DNA from: Butyrivibrio sp. VCD2006
GTDB taxonomy: Bacteria > Bacillota > Clostridia > Lachnospirales > Lachnospiraceae
Assembly: GCF_000423925.1 (NCBI RefSeq)
Contig: NZ_AUIX01000001.1
Location: 62,001-126,000, forward strand
Length of the DNA: 64,000 nucleotides
Direction: 5' to 3'
Within the stretch, counting starts at the first letter, position 1. Every line of letters starts with the position of its first letter. Shown here piece after piece: positions 9,336 through 18,251 of the stretch. The notes below the pieces were generated by a model. It made no database searches and was not told the origin of the DNA. It saw nothing but the letters and a program-made list of their open reading frames with translations. The position numbers and the translations under genes were made by a program.

Positions 9336-10559
9336 TCACATTCCCTGATACATCGTAAACATTGCCATGTAGATTGCTATTACTATAAAGCCTGCAACTA
9401 TTGCTATAAAAATCAGAAGAGCCGGTTCTAGCATTGCTATTGCTCTTGTGATTGCCTGCTCAAGTTCATTGTCGTAATACTGTGCTACAACATCCATGGT
9501 GTGCTTAAGCTCACCGGTTTCTTCTCCGACGCCCACCATATCAGTAAGGATATCGGGCATAACTCCTGTCTCACGCATGGAGTCCACCACGGTTTTTCCT
9601 TCTTCTATCTTCCCGACCATTCCGGCAAGTTCTTCCTTGTACACTTCATTAGTCATAACCCTTGAGGTTATATTCACTGATTTTGTAACAGGAAGTCCTG
9701 AACCTATCATTGTAGCCATGGTATTTGCAAAAAGGCTTGCCGCATTAAGTTCAGCTATATTTCCAAGCACAGGGAGCCTTAGCTGAATCTCCGCCAGCTT
9801 TCTCGCTCCTTTTGGGGTCCTCTTATACAAAAGATAAGCGACCATTATAACTGCGATTATGAATACTAACACCAGAATATAGTGACTGAAGAAATTGGAT
9901 ATTCCTATGAGCATCCTTGTCATAAGCGGAAGCTCGCCTCCGATTTCCTCAAATATTGCCGTGAAAGTAGGCACTACCTTCACCATAAGTATCATTACAA
10001 CTACTACAGCCACAGCCAATACGAACAGGGGATACGACATGGCACTTCTAACCTTGGCTCCCATCTTGGTCTGCTTATCAAAATGCTTGTAAATGGATTC
10101 AAAGGAACCTGCCAGGTCACCTGCCTCTTCACCTGCTCTCAAGGTCTCGCAGAAGGTTGGCGGAAGAAGACCTGCTCCGTGTTCATTAAAGGATGCCGAT
10201 AAAGCTCTTCCTGCTTCTACATCCTCAAATACCTTGCCAAGCATCTTCTTAAGAGCCTTATTGGTAGTCTTATCCCTTATCAGCTTTACGGCTCTGGCAA
10301 TGGGAATACCTGCAGAAAGAATGGTTGCAAACTGACTGCACATGATGGTAAAGCCCTTTGAGTCAAGCTTCTTGCCTCCGATATCTGCTCCAAGAAACTC
10401 CGGAAGATCGATGCTTTTTCCCTGTATTTCCTTAACCGAAAGGACTACATGATACTGTTGTCTGATTTTAGTTGTGGCTTCGAGCTTGTCGATTGCCTCC
10501 AGCATTCCTTCAATCTTCTCGCCCGAATACGTCAGTGCCGTATATTTGTAGCTGTTCAT
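9336..10559 (-). CDS. pilC: Type IV pilus inner-membrane platform PilC (GspF family)
   Basis: 407 residues from ATG at 10559. Two GspF cytoplasmic domains (about 60-185 and 260-385) each precede membrane segments (about 190-215, 230-255, 380-405). The pattern FTIMCSQFATILSAGIPI and the repeat SLFANTMATMIGSGLPV match the two family signatures. PilC anchors the pilus and couples to PilB and PilT. An upstream in-frame start would add MSAELRSEGY, but that segment is translated from a dispersed repeat (10564-10597) whose GAGGGG edge gives the SD for the ATG used here. Confidence 0.92.
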   Translation of the reverse strand: MNSYKYTALTYSGEKIEGMLEAIDKLEATTKIRQQYHVVLSVKEIQGKSIDLPEFLGADIGGKKLDSKGFTIMCSQFATILSAGIPIARAVKLIRDKTTNKALKKMLGKVFEDVEAGRALSASFNEHGAGLLPPTFCETLRAGEEAGDLAGSFESIYKHFDKQTKMGAKVRSAMSYPLFVLAVAVVVVMILMVKVVPTFTAIFEEIGGELPLMTRMLIGISNFFSHYILVLVFIIAVIMVAYLLYKRTPKGARKLAEIQLRLPVLGNIAELNAASLFANTMATMIGSGLPVTKSVNITSRVMTNEVYKEELAGMVGKIEEGKTVVDSMRETGVMPDILTDMVGVGEETGELKHTMDVVAQYYDNELEQAITRAIAMLEPALLIFIAIVAGFIVIAIYMAMFTMYQGM

Positions 10560-10563
10560 ATAC

Positions 10564-10597
10564 CCCTCACTTCTCAGCTCCGCTGACACCTTTTCTC
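10564..10597. repeat. Degenerate copy of dispersed palindromic repeat
   Basis: Reads CCCTCACTTCTCAGCTCC then GCTGACACCTTTTCTC on the plus strand. It matches the intact copies at 24181-24230 and 36846-36892 in the first half (CCCTCA, TCAGC/GCTGA hairpin at 10574-10586) but has lost the C5/G5 second hairpin. It lies in the pilT-pilC gap and provides the purine-rich SD of pilC. Confidence 0.65.
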
Positions 10598-10618
10598 AAT
10601 GCAAAAAGCTTAAACCCG

Positions 10619-11671
10619 TTAGTTCATATTTCTTGATACGAAGTCCTTATTAACTGCATAGTGAAGTGCGTTTTCTCTTGTGATCAAGCCCCTTCTCACA
10701 AGCATAACTATTGACTGATCCATCGTCTGACCGCCAAGCTCTGCACTTGTTGCCACTGCGTTCGCGATCTGCGGTGTATTTCCTGTCCTTATAAGATTTC
10801 TGATTGCATCCGTTACTATCATGTATTCAGATGCCAGAGCTCTGCCTCCGCCCTTCTTCTGAATAAGCTGCTGTGTGAGAACTGCCTGCAGTACCATTGA
10901 AAGCTGCAGTCTTATCTGCTGCTGCGCCGCCTCAGGAAATACCTGTACCATACGGTCTATGGAATCAGCAGCACTTCCGGTGTGCAAGGTTCCGAAGACA
11001 AGATGTCCTGTCTCTGCTGCCGTTATTGCCGTCTCGATGGTATCCCTGTCACGCATTTCACCTATGAGGATTACGTTAGGGTCTTCTCGAAGAGATGCCC
11101 TTAATCCCATCGCAAAGCTCTTAGTATCCTTACCTACTTCTCTTTGATTAATTGCGCATAAATCCGGCTTATACATATACTCAACCGGATCCTCAAGCGT
11201 TACTATGTGGCGCTTATAATTGTGATTGATATTATCCAAAATGGCCGCCAGGGTCGTTGACTTACCAGAACCTGTCTCACCTGTTACAAGCACTATTCCC
11301 TTATGAAGTTTCGGAAGCTCCTGAACCGCAATGGGAAGTCCCAAGGTAGAAAGCTCAGGAATATGCTCTGACAAAATTCTAAGAGCCAGCGACGGCACTC
11401 CCTGCTGTTTAAACAGATGAATACGGCATCTGTTATCAGCAAAGGTATCCGCTGCGTCAAGCTCACCTGTAGTCATAAGTTCATCAAAGGCTTCCTCTGT
11501 TCCCGCAAGCTTTCTTGCAAGCTCGAGACACTCTTCCTGTGTGACAGGAGTCTCATCCATATTTTCAAGATCTCCGCCTCTTCTGTACTTTGGTGGAAGT
11601 CCGCATATTATATGAATATCAGATGCTCCATCTGCCTTAGCTCTTGCTACCAGTTCATCAATTGTCATCAT
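10619..11671 (-). CDS. pilT: Twitching motility retraction ATPase PilT
   Basis: 350 residues, the usual PilT length. Visible are an N-terminal PAS-like domain with the ADGASDIHI start, Walker A GETGSGKS (about residues 130-138), the Asp box, Walker B with ILIGEMRD (about 203), the His box TGHLVFGTLHT and a C-terminal RNLIRTGNTPQI segment. The AIRNLIR-type helix is the retraction signature that separates PilT from PilB. It drives pilus disassembly, so the pilus should retract. It starts 55 bases after pilB and lies 60 bases before pilC. Confidence 0.95.
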   Translation of the reverse strand: MMTIDELVARAKADGASDIHIICGLPPKYRRGGDLENMDETPVTQEECLELARKLAGTEEAFDELMTTGELDAADTFADNRCRIHLFKQQGVPSLALRILSEHIPELSTLGLPIAVQELPKLHKGIVLVTGETGSGKSTTLAAILDNINHNYKRHIVTLEDPVEYMYKPDLCAINQREVGKDTKSFAMGLRASLREDPNVILIGEMRDRDTIETAITAAETGHLVFGTLHTGSAADSIDRMVQVFPEAAQQQIRLQLSMVLQAVLTQQLIQKKGGGRALASEYMIVTDAIRNLIRTGNTPQIANAVATSAELGGQTMDQSIVMLVRRGLITRENALHYAVNKDFVSRNMN

Positions 11672-11725
11672 GGCCTATTCCTCATAAGCGTGGTCTAGTA
11701 CGCTTCAATTGCATTTGCTGTTTTC

Positions 11726-13447
11726 TTAGTCGCTCTCGTTTGTTACCCTCAGTACTTCGTAGGTTGTTGTTATGCCTTCAAGCACAAGCTTTATTCCCGC
11801 TTCCTTTAGTGACAAGAAGCCTGCACTCTCTTTTTTCAGTTCCTTTTCAATAGCTGTCCTTCCTGCTCTCTGATATATAAGTTCCCTTACCTCAGGCGTA
11901 ACCATCATGATTTCAAAGACACCTATACGTCCTGAATACCCTGTATTGAAGCAGTGCTGGCATCCTCTTCCAAATCTGAATCTTGTACCGGGTTCGATCT
12001 TAATTCCAAGCTTTTCAATTTCATCTCTCTGTGGCTCATATTCCTCAGCACAATAAGGACATACGCGTCTTACCAGTCTCTGTGATATAACGCCTCTAAG
12101 GGTCGCTGATATCAGATATGGCTCGATACCGATGTCCATAAGTCTGTCTATTGCACCAACCGCGTCATTGGTGTGGATGGTACTCATTACAAAACGTCCT
12201 GTAAGAGCAGCTCGAAGAGCTATCTCAGCAGTCTCACCGTCACGAATCTCACCTATAGATACGATATCCGGGTCCTGACGAAGTATTGCCCTTAGTCCGT
12301 TTGCAAAGGTCATATTTGTCTTGGTGTTAACCTGCACCTGATTTAATCCTTCAAGGTTATACTCGATAGGATCCTCCAAGGTTACCAGATTGACATCCCT
12401 GGTATTCAGCTCGTTAAGCATGGCATACATGGTGGTGGTCTTACCTGATCCGGTAGGTCCTACCAGCAGCATTACGCCATTTTTGTAATGGATAAGCTTT
12501 TCATACTTCTCCATATCCTCCGGGCTAAGTCCCAGCATTTCTCTATCAATTTCTGTGTTGGATTTATCAAGAAGACGGCATACGATTTTTTCGCCCCAGG
12601 CAATAGGAAGTGTGGAAACACGCATGTCGATGCTTTTGCCAAGAACACTTACAGCAAATCTGCCGTCCTGTGGAATTCTTTTTTCTGCAACGTCCATTCC
12701 GGACATGGTTTTAATACGGGCGATAGCTGCAACAGTTACGTCCTTCGGTACTTTTAGAATATCTCTGAGCACACCGTCAATACGCATGCGAACATCCATA
12801 TCATGCTCTCTTGGTTCAAAATGGATATCTGATGCATGCTCGGAAACAGCACGCTCAATAATCGAGTTAACAAGACGGATGGTGGGCGCACCTTCCCCAT
12901 CTCCGGTGATAGAATTAGAAGTTATTACAAAGTCAAAGTTTGACAGCGACGGTTCATTATCTTCACCACCCTGCGTGCCAAGCTCTTTTTTATAGTCTGC
13001 AATAGCCTGTCTGGCATTTTCATTACCATACAGGGTATTAATAGCTCTCTCAACTGATGCATTAGTCGCAATAAGAGGTACGATCTTAAGATTGGCAACC
13101 TTGCGCACCTCATCAAGAGCGTAGTAATTCAAGGGGTCATCCATTGCCACATACAAAGTGTCCCCTTGCTTTTGAACCGGAACAAGGTGATTCTGCTTTG
13201 CAGTATTTCTCTGCACAAGCTTTGCCATTTCCTGAGGAATGCTCACCTTTCCCAGATCTATGTAGTCAACCTCCAGCTGCACAGCCAGTGTCTGCGCAAT
13301 ATCCTCCGGAGTGACTATTTTGTTGTTGATCAAAACTTCACCGAGCTTTTCACGGGTCTGCTTCTGCATATCCAAAGCAAACTGAAGCTCTTTTTCAGTA
13401 ATTAGGCCTCGCTCAATAAGCAGGTCACCTATCCTCTTCTTTGGCAT
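11726..13447 (-). CDS. pilB: Type IV pilus extension ATPase PilB
   Basis: 573 residues from ATG at 13447 (GAGGGGG upstream, preferred to an upstream in-frame start). Order: MshEN-type N-terminal domain (about 5-150; GDLLIERGLIT, GEVLINNKIVT), a second N-terminal region with SDIHFEP, Walker A GPTGSGKT (about 330), Walker B with IVSIGEIRD, His box STIHTNDA, then a zinc site CPYC (about 461) and CQHC (about 495). MshEN domains are known to bind cyclic di-GMP in MshE-like ATPases, which fits the GGDEF genes at 42.8-49.6 kb; binding here is inferred. It polymerises pilin. Confidence 0.95.
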   Translation of the reverse strand: MPKKRIGDLLIERGLITEKELQFALDMQKQTREKLGEVLINNKIVTPEDIAQTLAVQLEVDYIDLGKVSIPQEMAKLVQRNTAKQNHLVPVQKQGDTLYVAMDDPLNYYALDEVRKVANLKIVPLIATNASVERAINTLYGNENARQAIADYKKELGTQGGEDNEPSLSNFDFVITSNSITGDGEGAPTIRLVNSIIERAVSEHASDIHFEPREHDMDVRMRIDGVLRDILKVPKDVTVAAIARIKTMSGMDVAEKRIPQDGRFAVSVLGKSIDMRVSTLPIAWGEKIVCRLLDKSNTEIDREMLGLSPEDMEKYEKLIHYKNGVMLLVGPTGSGKTTTMYAMLNELNTRDVNLVTLEDPIEYNLEGLNQVQVNTKTNMTFANGLRAILRQDPDIVSIGEIRDGETAEIALRAALTGRFVMSTIHTNDAVGAIDRLMDIGIEPYLISATLRGVISQRLVRRVCPYCAEEYEPQRDEIEKLGIKIEPGTRFRFGRGCQHCFNTGYSGRIGVFEIMMVTPEVRELIYQRAGRTAIEKELKKESAGFLSLKEAGIKLVLEGITTTYEVLRVTNESD

Positions 13448-13480
13448 ATTTCCCCCTCTTGAAATATACAAACTAAGTAA

Positions 13481-13846
13481 TTACGGTGCCACCCATTTAG
13501 AAGAGATACTATGGTCTTCTCCAAATGAAATTAACAGATATTTTCCCCGATGCTCTTTTGAGTTTCCATAGGGTTTAACTGTCTGCTTAGCCATTGCTGG
13601 TTCTATGAACTTTTTAGTTTCGATATCAAATACCGCCACAGTGTCGGTCAGGGAGTCATCCTGCATGTAATTGACAAGCGCCTCCCGTTCTGCAGAAGTT
13701 ACTATTGTATTGTCCATATCTCTGAAAGTATTTTCTGCATTACTACGAATAATCCTTATAGCAATTATTGTAACAAGCACAACTGCAATTAGTGCAAACA
13801 GCACCACTGTTCGGGCTATTCCTTTGCTATCTCTTATCTTATCCAT
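13481..13846 (-). CDS. Small single-pass membrane protein of the pilus operon
   Basis: 121-123 residues depending on whether ATG at 13846 or 13852 is used; both lie just downstream of AGGAT. A short basic start (DKIRDSKG) precedes one hydrophobic helix (IARTVVLFALIAVVLVTIIAIRII in two parts) and a polar helix, then an about 70-residue domain. Topology resembles a pilin stem, but Glu+5 is missing. I recognise no family. It is the first gene after a strong promoter (13891-13920) and is followed directly by pilB, so it belongs to the pilus operon. A non-canonical minor pilin or a regulatory membrane protein are both possible. Confidence 0.6.
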   Translation of the reverse strand: MDKIRDSKGIARTVVLFALIAVVLVTIIAIRIIRSNAENTFRDMDNTIVTSAEREALVNYMQDDSLTDTVAVFDIETKKFIEPAMAKQTVKPYGNSKEHRGKYLLISFGEDHSISSKWVAP

Positions 13847-13890
13847 AGGCATTATCCTGTAGACGATAAAAATGAATACTATTCCGTTTA

Positions 13891-13920
13891 TATTATATCA
13901 CTTTTTTCAGCATTACATCA
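13891..13920 (-). promoter_or_regulatory. Sigma-A type promoter for the pilB-pilT-pilC operon
   Basis: On the minus strand TTGATG (13915-13920) and a perfect TATAAT (13891-13896) are separated by 18 bases. It lies between the end of the LtaS-like gene (13946) and the small membrane protein start (13846), giving a leader of about 40 bases. Confidence 0.65.
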
Positions 13921-13945
13921 ATGTTGTCCTATCTGCCGCTCTCAT

Positions 13946-16282
13946 CTATTTGAACTCAAACCAGGCAGAATCGATCTCATCAAACAAATTAGCATACTGA
14001 ATATACTGATATTTTTTAATTAGTGGATCATCCATAACTTCAGCAACGCCGGTATAAATGTTTCCATCCTTATCCATCACTCCCTGGGAGGAAATGATAG
14101 GATATTTTTCATGTAATTCTTTAAGCATCTGTATGTATGGTGGAAGCCGGAAATTACCCTGTTCCAGTATCAGCCATGGTAGATAATTTGCACTTATCTG
14201 TACATCGCTCTGTTCCTCCGTATCATAATTGGTCCAAATAAAGAATTTGGATTTATACAGGTCAAGCTGTGATTCCAAATCGGTATAAATCTCATTAATC
14301 GCGGCTCCGGGAAGTCCCGGCTGATGATCTCCGAAAAAGACAATCATCGTAGGTTCATCGCTATCCTGATATTTCTCCACCAGCTGTTTTACTGCATCAT
14401 CAGACGCTTTGATAAGAGATAAATACACCTGAGTATCTACGTAAAGATTGTTTCCGTTTTCTTCTACGGTTCCTGCTTTTTCAACGTCAAGCCAGCGCTC
14501 ATATCCTGAATGATTCTGCATTGTTACGTCGAACAGAAATCTTGGACTTTCTTTGATTTTTTCGTCGACAGCCTCAATATATCGATAATCAGTAACATCT
14601 GCCGGCTGATTATGAAGATATGTGATCTCGCCAAAGGATTCAAAATCCGAAATACTATGAAACCGGTCAAATCCAAAATACTGATACACTGTATTTCTGT
14701 TCCAGTTTTGAGGCACATTGGGATGAAATGCCTCGGTGTCATATCCAATATCCCTTAAATATGACGCAAGAGAAAACATCTTATCCGTGACATTCTCAGT
14801 ATATGGATATGCCCCCGCTCCAAGAAAAGCAAGTGTATTTCCTGTAAGAGCTTCGAACTCAGTATTGCATGTTCCGCCGCCAAATACCCCTACAGAAAGC
14901 TCTCCCTTGATTGTGTTTTCATCCAGACTGTCTATAAACGGCATAACATCTATGCTATCATCCATCCCAACTATGCGAAGATCCGAAAAAGCTTCATTCA
15001 TAACCATTATGATATTTGTTGGGTGGATAGCCGTATCATCTTTGCCTGGATTGCTCTCATATTCGGAAAGATATTTATTCAGAAGCTCTGATGAGTAGCC
15101 ATCCGGCTTCTTTACATGTGCATTGATAGCACTTTTCAGATATGTAGTCACCATACCTTCCGCATGAAAGCTCTTAAGTAAAACCACATCCCACGCAAAA
15201 GATGAAAGAGATTTAAAGGTCTGTGTATTTATTCCTACAACCATTAGTAATGCAGCGGTTCCGATAGTCAAACAGCGCTTGATAATACCCCTTTTTACGG
15301 TATCCTTCTCTGCTTCTTTTTTATTTTCCTTCCAGATAAGGATCAGTAATACCGCATAAACTACCACTACCGCGATACCAAGAAGCATCTGCCAGCTTGG
15401 AACAAATGTGTAGCCGCCCATGACTTCTTTTGCCGTGCCTATGGCCTTTAAATCCGCCGGCATAATCGGCTTATTTCTCAAAGTGATCACAAAATAATTT
15501 GCTATATACCAGATGGTTGTAAAAGCCATCGTGAATATTGTTCCTAGAAATGGTAGCGTAATACCATTTAAAACCAGACTAAATGCGAATAGAAAAAGCC
15601 AGTTTAACAAAAAATTGTTATACGTAACATAAGGAAGACTTCCGCAAAAAAAGCATCCGGCCAGTAATGTCACCGCAATACATGTAGCGTGCATCACAAA
15701 AATCTGAAGCCACTTTATCCGTTCAAAAATGTACGTGAACACTATTGAAAAGATTAGTGAGATCAGGATTATACCCGCAAAATATACAATCCGGAACCAA
15801 ACCGGTATAAAAGGAAGAGAAAACTTTATAGTTGCTCCAACATCAGAATCTTTGACATCAATGTGCAAAACCCCATTTTGCGAGGCCATTTTTGAAAAGG
15901 TACCTTCAACTGTCTCACCACTATTAAGGATATCCGTTGGCCTAAAATGTCCTAAATGTATTCCCTTGCAATATGAATCAATTCCCGTTATCTCAAATTC
16001 AGAAACATCCGAAATAATGAGTTCTATTGGATTGACATCATAATGGTAGCCCTTGATTGTTGCCTTTTTTAGTTCGCTCCCAAAATAAAATCCCACAGTA
16101 TAAAATGCGGCCATACCTACAGTAGGGCAAACATAAGTCTGACAAATTCCTTCACCCTTAACATTATCCGTATGAAGGACAATATCGTAGTGTAGCGGAA
16201 AGTACCCAAAAAACAGAAGAACGAATACCAGCGGTAAAGCCATAAAAAAACTTAGTAATCTTCGCCTGATAACACCAGTCAT
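13946..16282 (-). CDS. LtaS-family phosphoglycerol transferase within the pilus locus
   Basis: 778 residues from ATG at 16282 (GGGGGAGG eight bases upstream). A first transmembrane helix (about 10-30) is followed by an extracytoplasmic domain, five or six more membrane helices (about 160-360) and a C-terminal sulfatase-fold domain. Active-site landmarks are NIIMVMNEAF (about 425), GGTCNTEFE with the candidate Thr nucleophile (about 467) and FFGDHQPG with the metal-binding Asp-His (about 649). LtaS enzymes transfer glycerol phosphate from phosphatidylglycerol to teichoic acid. Its position between the major pilin and pilB suggests a pilus or envelope modification role; that is inference. It could equally be a standalone lipoteichoic acid enzyme. 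Confidence 0.85.
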   Translation of the reverse strand: MTGVIRRRLLSFFMALPLVFVLLFFGYFPLHYDIVLHTDNVKGEGICQTYVCPTVGMAAFYTVGFYFGSELKKATIKGYHYDVNPIELIISDVSEFEITGIDSYCKGIHLGHFRPTDILNSGETVEGTFSKMASQNGVLHIDVKDSDVGATIKFSLPFIPVWFRIVYFAGIILISLIFSIVFTYIFERIKWLQIFVMHATCIAVTLLAGCFFCGSLPYVTYNNFLLNWLFLFAFSLVLNGITLPFLGTIFTMAFTTIWYIANYFVITLRNKPIMPADLKAIGTAKEVMGGYTFVPSWQMLLGIAVVVVYAVLLILIWKENKKEAEKDTVKRGIIKRCLTIGTAALLMVVGINTQTFKSLSSFAWDVVLLKSFHAEGMVTTYLKSAINAHVKKPDGYSSELLNKYLSEYESNPGKDDTAIHPTNIIMVMNEAFSDLRIVGMDDSIDVMPFIDSLDENTIKGELSVGVFGGGTCNTEFEALTGNTLAFLGAGAYPYTENVTDKMFSLASYLRDIGYDTEAFHPNVPQNWNRNTVYQYFGFDRFHSISDFESFGEITYLHNQPADVTDYRYIEAVDEKIKESPRFLFDVTMQNHSGYERWLDVEKAGTVEENGNNLYVDTQVYLSLIKASDDAVKQLVEKYQDSDEPTMIVFFGDHQPGLPGAAINEIYTDLESQLDLYKSKFFIWTNYDTEEQSDVQISANYLPWLILEQGNFRLPPYIQMLKELHEKYPIISSQGVMDKDGNIYTGVAEVMDDPLIKKYQYIQYANLFDEIDSAWFEFK

Positions 16283-16310
16283 CTCATACGCCTCCCCCAA
16301 CGTATTAAAT

Positions 16311-16344
16311 AAAGGCGCTCCCCTGCATGCAAGGCAGCGCCTTT
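16311..16344 (-). terminator. Terminator after the major pilin gene
   Basis: Nine-base perfect stem AAAGGCGCT/AGCGCCTTT with a further CCTTGCATGCAGGG inner pairing, followed on the minus strand by TTTATTTAATA. It separates pilA from the LtaS-like gene and would allow high pilin output with limited read-through. Confidence 0.75.
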
Positions 16345-16401
16345 ATGGCTGTTAGCTTACCGGAACTATCCTGATGATTCCAGTTCAGCAAATCAATAAA
16401 C

Positions 16402-16788
16402 TTAATTTACAGTAACTTTACCACTGGCACTTATTGTTACAGTATAATTATTGCCTGCTGTCTTGGCAGGAACACTAACTGAACTGCCAGAACCGATAGG
16501 AGTAGCAATAGTAGTTGTAGCTGCACTACTAGCGCACTGCCAGTTGCCTTTTGTCTGTTGAGCAGCAACCGTAACTGACGTCGCAGCAGACGCTCCACTA
16601 TCCAAATATTCAGCAACTACCTCAGCGTAAGCAGAGCGAACATTTGCAAGATCTACAGCCTCACGGCTCTTCTCCAACTGAGTGGTAAATATCGGAATTG
16701 CAATAGCAACAAGAACTGCGATAATTGCAACTACAATAAGGAGTTCAGCAAGTGTGAAGCCCTTCTTTTCATTTAATCTCTTAATCAT
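16402..16788 (-). CDS. pilA: Major type IV pilin (PilA/PulG type)
   Basis: 128 residues. The leader MIKRLNEKKG ends in Gly and is followed by FTLAELLIVVAIIAVLVAIA, with Phe+1, Glu+5 and the Pro of the alpha1 kink in AIPIF. The helix continues to about residue 50 (TTQLEKSREAVDLANV), then a small Ser/Thr/Ala-rich beta domain with one Cys that ends in SASGKVTVN. The high Ser/Thr content offers sites for modification. It has its own candidate promoter and a strong terminator, so it is expected to be expressed separately and highly. SD AAAGGAG lies upstream of ATG. Confidence 0.93.
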   Translation of the reverse strand: MIKRLNEKKGFTLAELLIVVAIIAVLVAIAIPIFTTQLEKSREAVDLANVRSAYAEVVAEYLDSGASAATSVTVAAQQTKGNWQCASSAATTTIATPIGSGSSVSVPAKTAGNNYTVTISASGKVTVN

Positions 16789-16844
16789 TTCATTTCTCCT
16801 TTTCTTTGCTTGAAAACCAATAATGAATTGATGTTTATAGTTTT

Positions 16845-16873
16845 ATGCTATCCTTTATTTCGGATAATTACAA
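16845..16873 (-). promoter_or_regulatory. Candidate promoter of pilA
   Basis: On the minus strand TTGTAA (16868-16873) and TAGCAT (16845-16850) are 17 bases apart, about 57 bases upstream of the pilin ATG, in AT-rich sequence. The -10 is a weak match. No GEMM-type cyclic-di-GMP riboswitch was seen in the leader. Confidence 0.35.
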
Positions 16874-16931
16874 GAATACTTAAGTGAATTTTTCTTAAAA
16901 AAGAATAAATTTATTAAATTTTTATACAACT

Positions 16932-18251
16932 TCACAAACTATCTTCGCAATTAATTTTCAAAAGCTGAACACATGCCTTAAATCTTAGTCTGAAATTGCG
17001 TGATACTGACAGATACATAAGGTCATCCTTAGTCATGTTTCGATTTTTAATAACAAGCCTCGTTACACGAAGATCCTCATCTTCCTTCATTTTCATAAGG
17101 GCCTCCGAGGGGGCATTAACATTTTTTGCCACATTCTCACGAACCAGCCATTCTCCATCCTCTGCGAGGCGTTCGAGAACATCTTTTGGGGTGCTGCTGT
17201 TACTTGCAACAGCTTTTCTTACATATGTGTCTCTGTAATTTGAAAGGTACTCAAGTACTTCGTCCGGAGTGTTTGGGTTTCCGGCTATTTTTTCACATAC
17301 TCTCCAGTCATCATCCTTAGATAGTCTGGTAAGCACTCTTGCCGGAGTATTGATATTACCGGCAACAGCCTTCCTTACATATGCATCTATATCATCAGAC
17401 AGATGTCTTAAAATCTGTTCAGAGGAATTGACATTCCCAGCAACTCCTGCACGAACAGACTGCTTCTGGTCATTTGCAAGCTCTGATAAAAGCTCAACAG
17501 GCGCTTTTTTATTGGAAGCCAGACTATTTCTTACAACTGTCTGCATGTCCCCCTTGAGCTTTTGAAAAACGACCAGAGGAATATTTTCATTCCCGGCAAC
17601 CTTCTCTCTGACAAGTGTCCTTTCATCAGATGCAAGCTTTGTGAGAATCTCAGGACTGGCATTTTTATTCTCAGCCACAGCAGCTCTTACATTTCTATCC
17701 TCATCCTCTGCCAACACTGCTAATATTTCCGCTTTTGTATTTTCATTTTCCGCTACTGCCAATCGCACCGTTCGCTTTTCGTCACGAGAAAGCTCCTCAA
17801 GCATTTCAGGAGTGGCATTTACATTTGCTGCAACTCCGCTTCTTACAATCTTACTGTCCTCTTTTAAGAGACTTGAAAGAACAGCCTCCGGTGTATGTGG
17901 ATTAAGCGCAATCCTATATCTTATGACGTCACTGCTATCATTTGAGAGCTTTATCAGCACCTTCTCCGGAGTCCTATGATTTTCAGCAACTCCCCATCTA
18001 ACAACGTCGTTTTGATTTTCAGAGAGTTTCTTCAAAAGCTCCGAAGATGCATTAGGATGAATTGCAATTCCTCTAAGAACCCTAATGTCAGCGGCATTTC
18101 CTTCATAGAGAATATCGAGAATCTCAGAAGGTGTATCTTCATCCTTCAGAATGTCTTCATTTATCTCATCCCAATCGGCAAATTGGTATTCATATAAGAA
18201 AACATCAACAAGTTCGCTATTAATCTTATCTTCCATAAGCGTCATCTCCAT
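16932..18251 (-). CDS. Leucine-rich repeat variant (LRV) / HEAT-like solenoid protein
   Basis: 439 residues made almost entirely of about 14 tandem repeats of 26 residues (78 bases, checked at the CGGAGT spacing 17265 to 17343). Consensus: N-x-N-T-P-x-x-V-L-x-x-L-A-x-D-x-x-x-x-V-R. This is the LRV pattern, a helical solenoid of unknown ligand. No signal peptide or membrane segment, so it is likely cytosolic. It follows the CvpA-like gene with no gap (TAA then ATG), so the two are co-translated. Protein-protein scaffolding is the only role that can be inferred. Confidence 0.75.
   Translation of the reverse strand: MEMTLMEDKINSELVDVFLYEYQFADWDEINEDILKDEDTPSEILDILYEGNAADIRVLRGIAIHPNASSELLKKLSENQNDVVRWGVAENHRTPEKVLIKLSNDSSDVIRYRIALNPHTPEAVLSSLLKEDSKIVRSGVAANVNATPEMLEELSRDEKRTVRLAVAENENTKAEILAVLAEDEDRNVRAAVAENKNASPEILTKLASDERTLVREKVAGNENIPLVVFQKLKGDMQTVVRNSLASNKKAPVELLSELANDQKQSVRAGVAGNVNSSEQILRHLSDDIDAYVRKAVAGNINTPARVLTRLSKDDDWRVCEKIAGNPNTPDEVLEYLSNYRDTYVRKAVASNSSTPKDVLERLAEDGEWLVRENVAKNVNAPSEALMKMKEDEDLRVTRLVIKNRNMTKDDLMYLSVSRNFRLRFKACVQLLKINCEDSL

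Noticed and set aside
16345..16401. Cyclic-di-GMP riboswitch near pilA
   Set aside because: No GEMM or class II core sequence could be found either before pilA or in the pilA-LtaS gap. The hairpin there fits a plain terminator.
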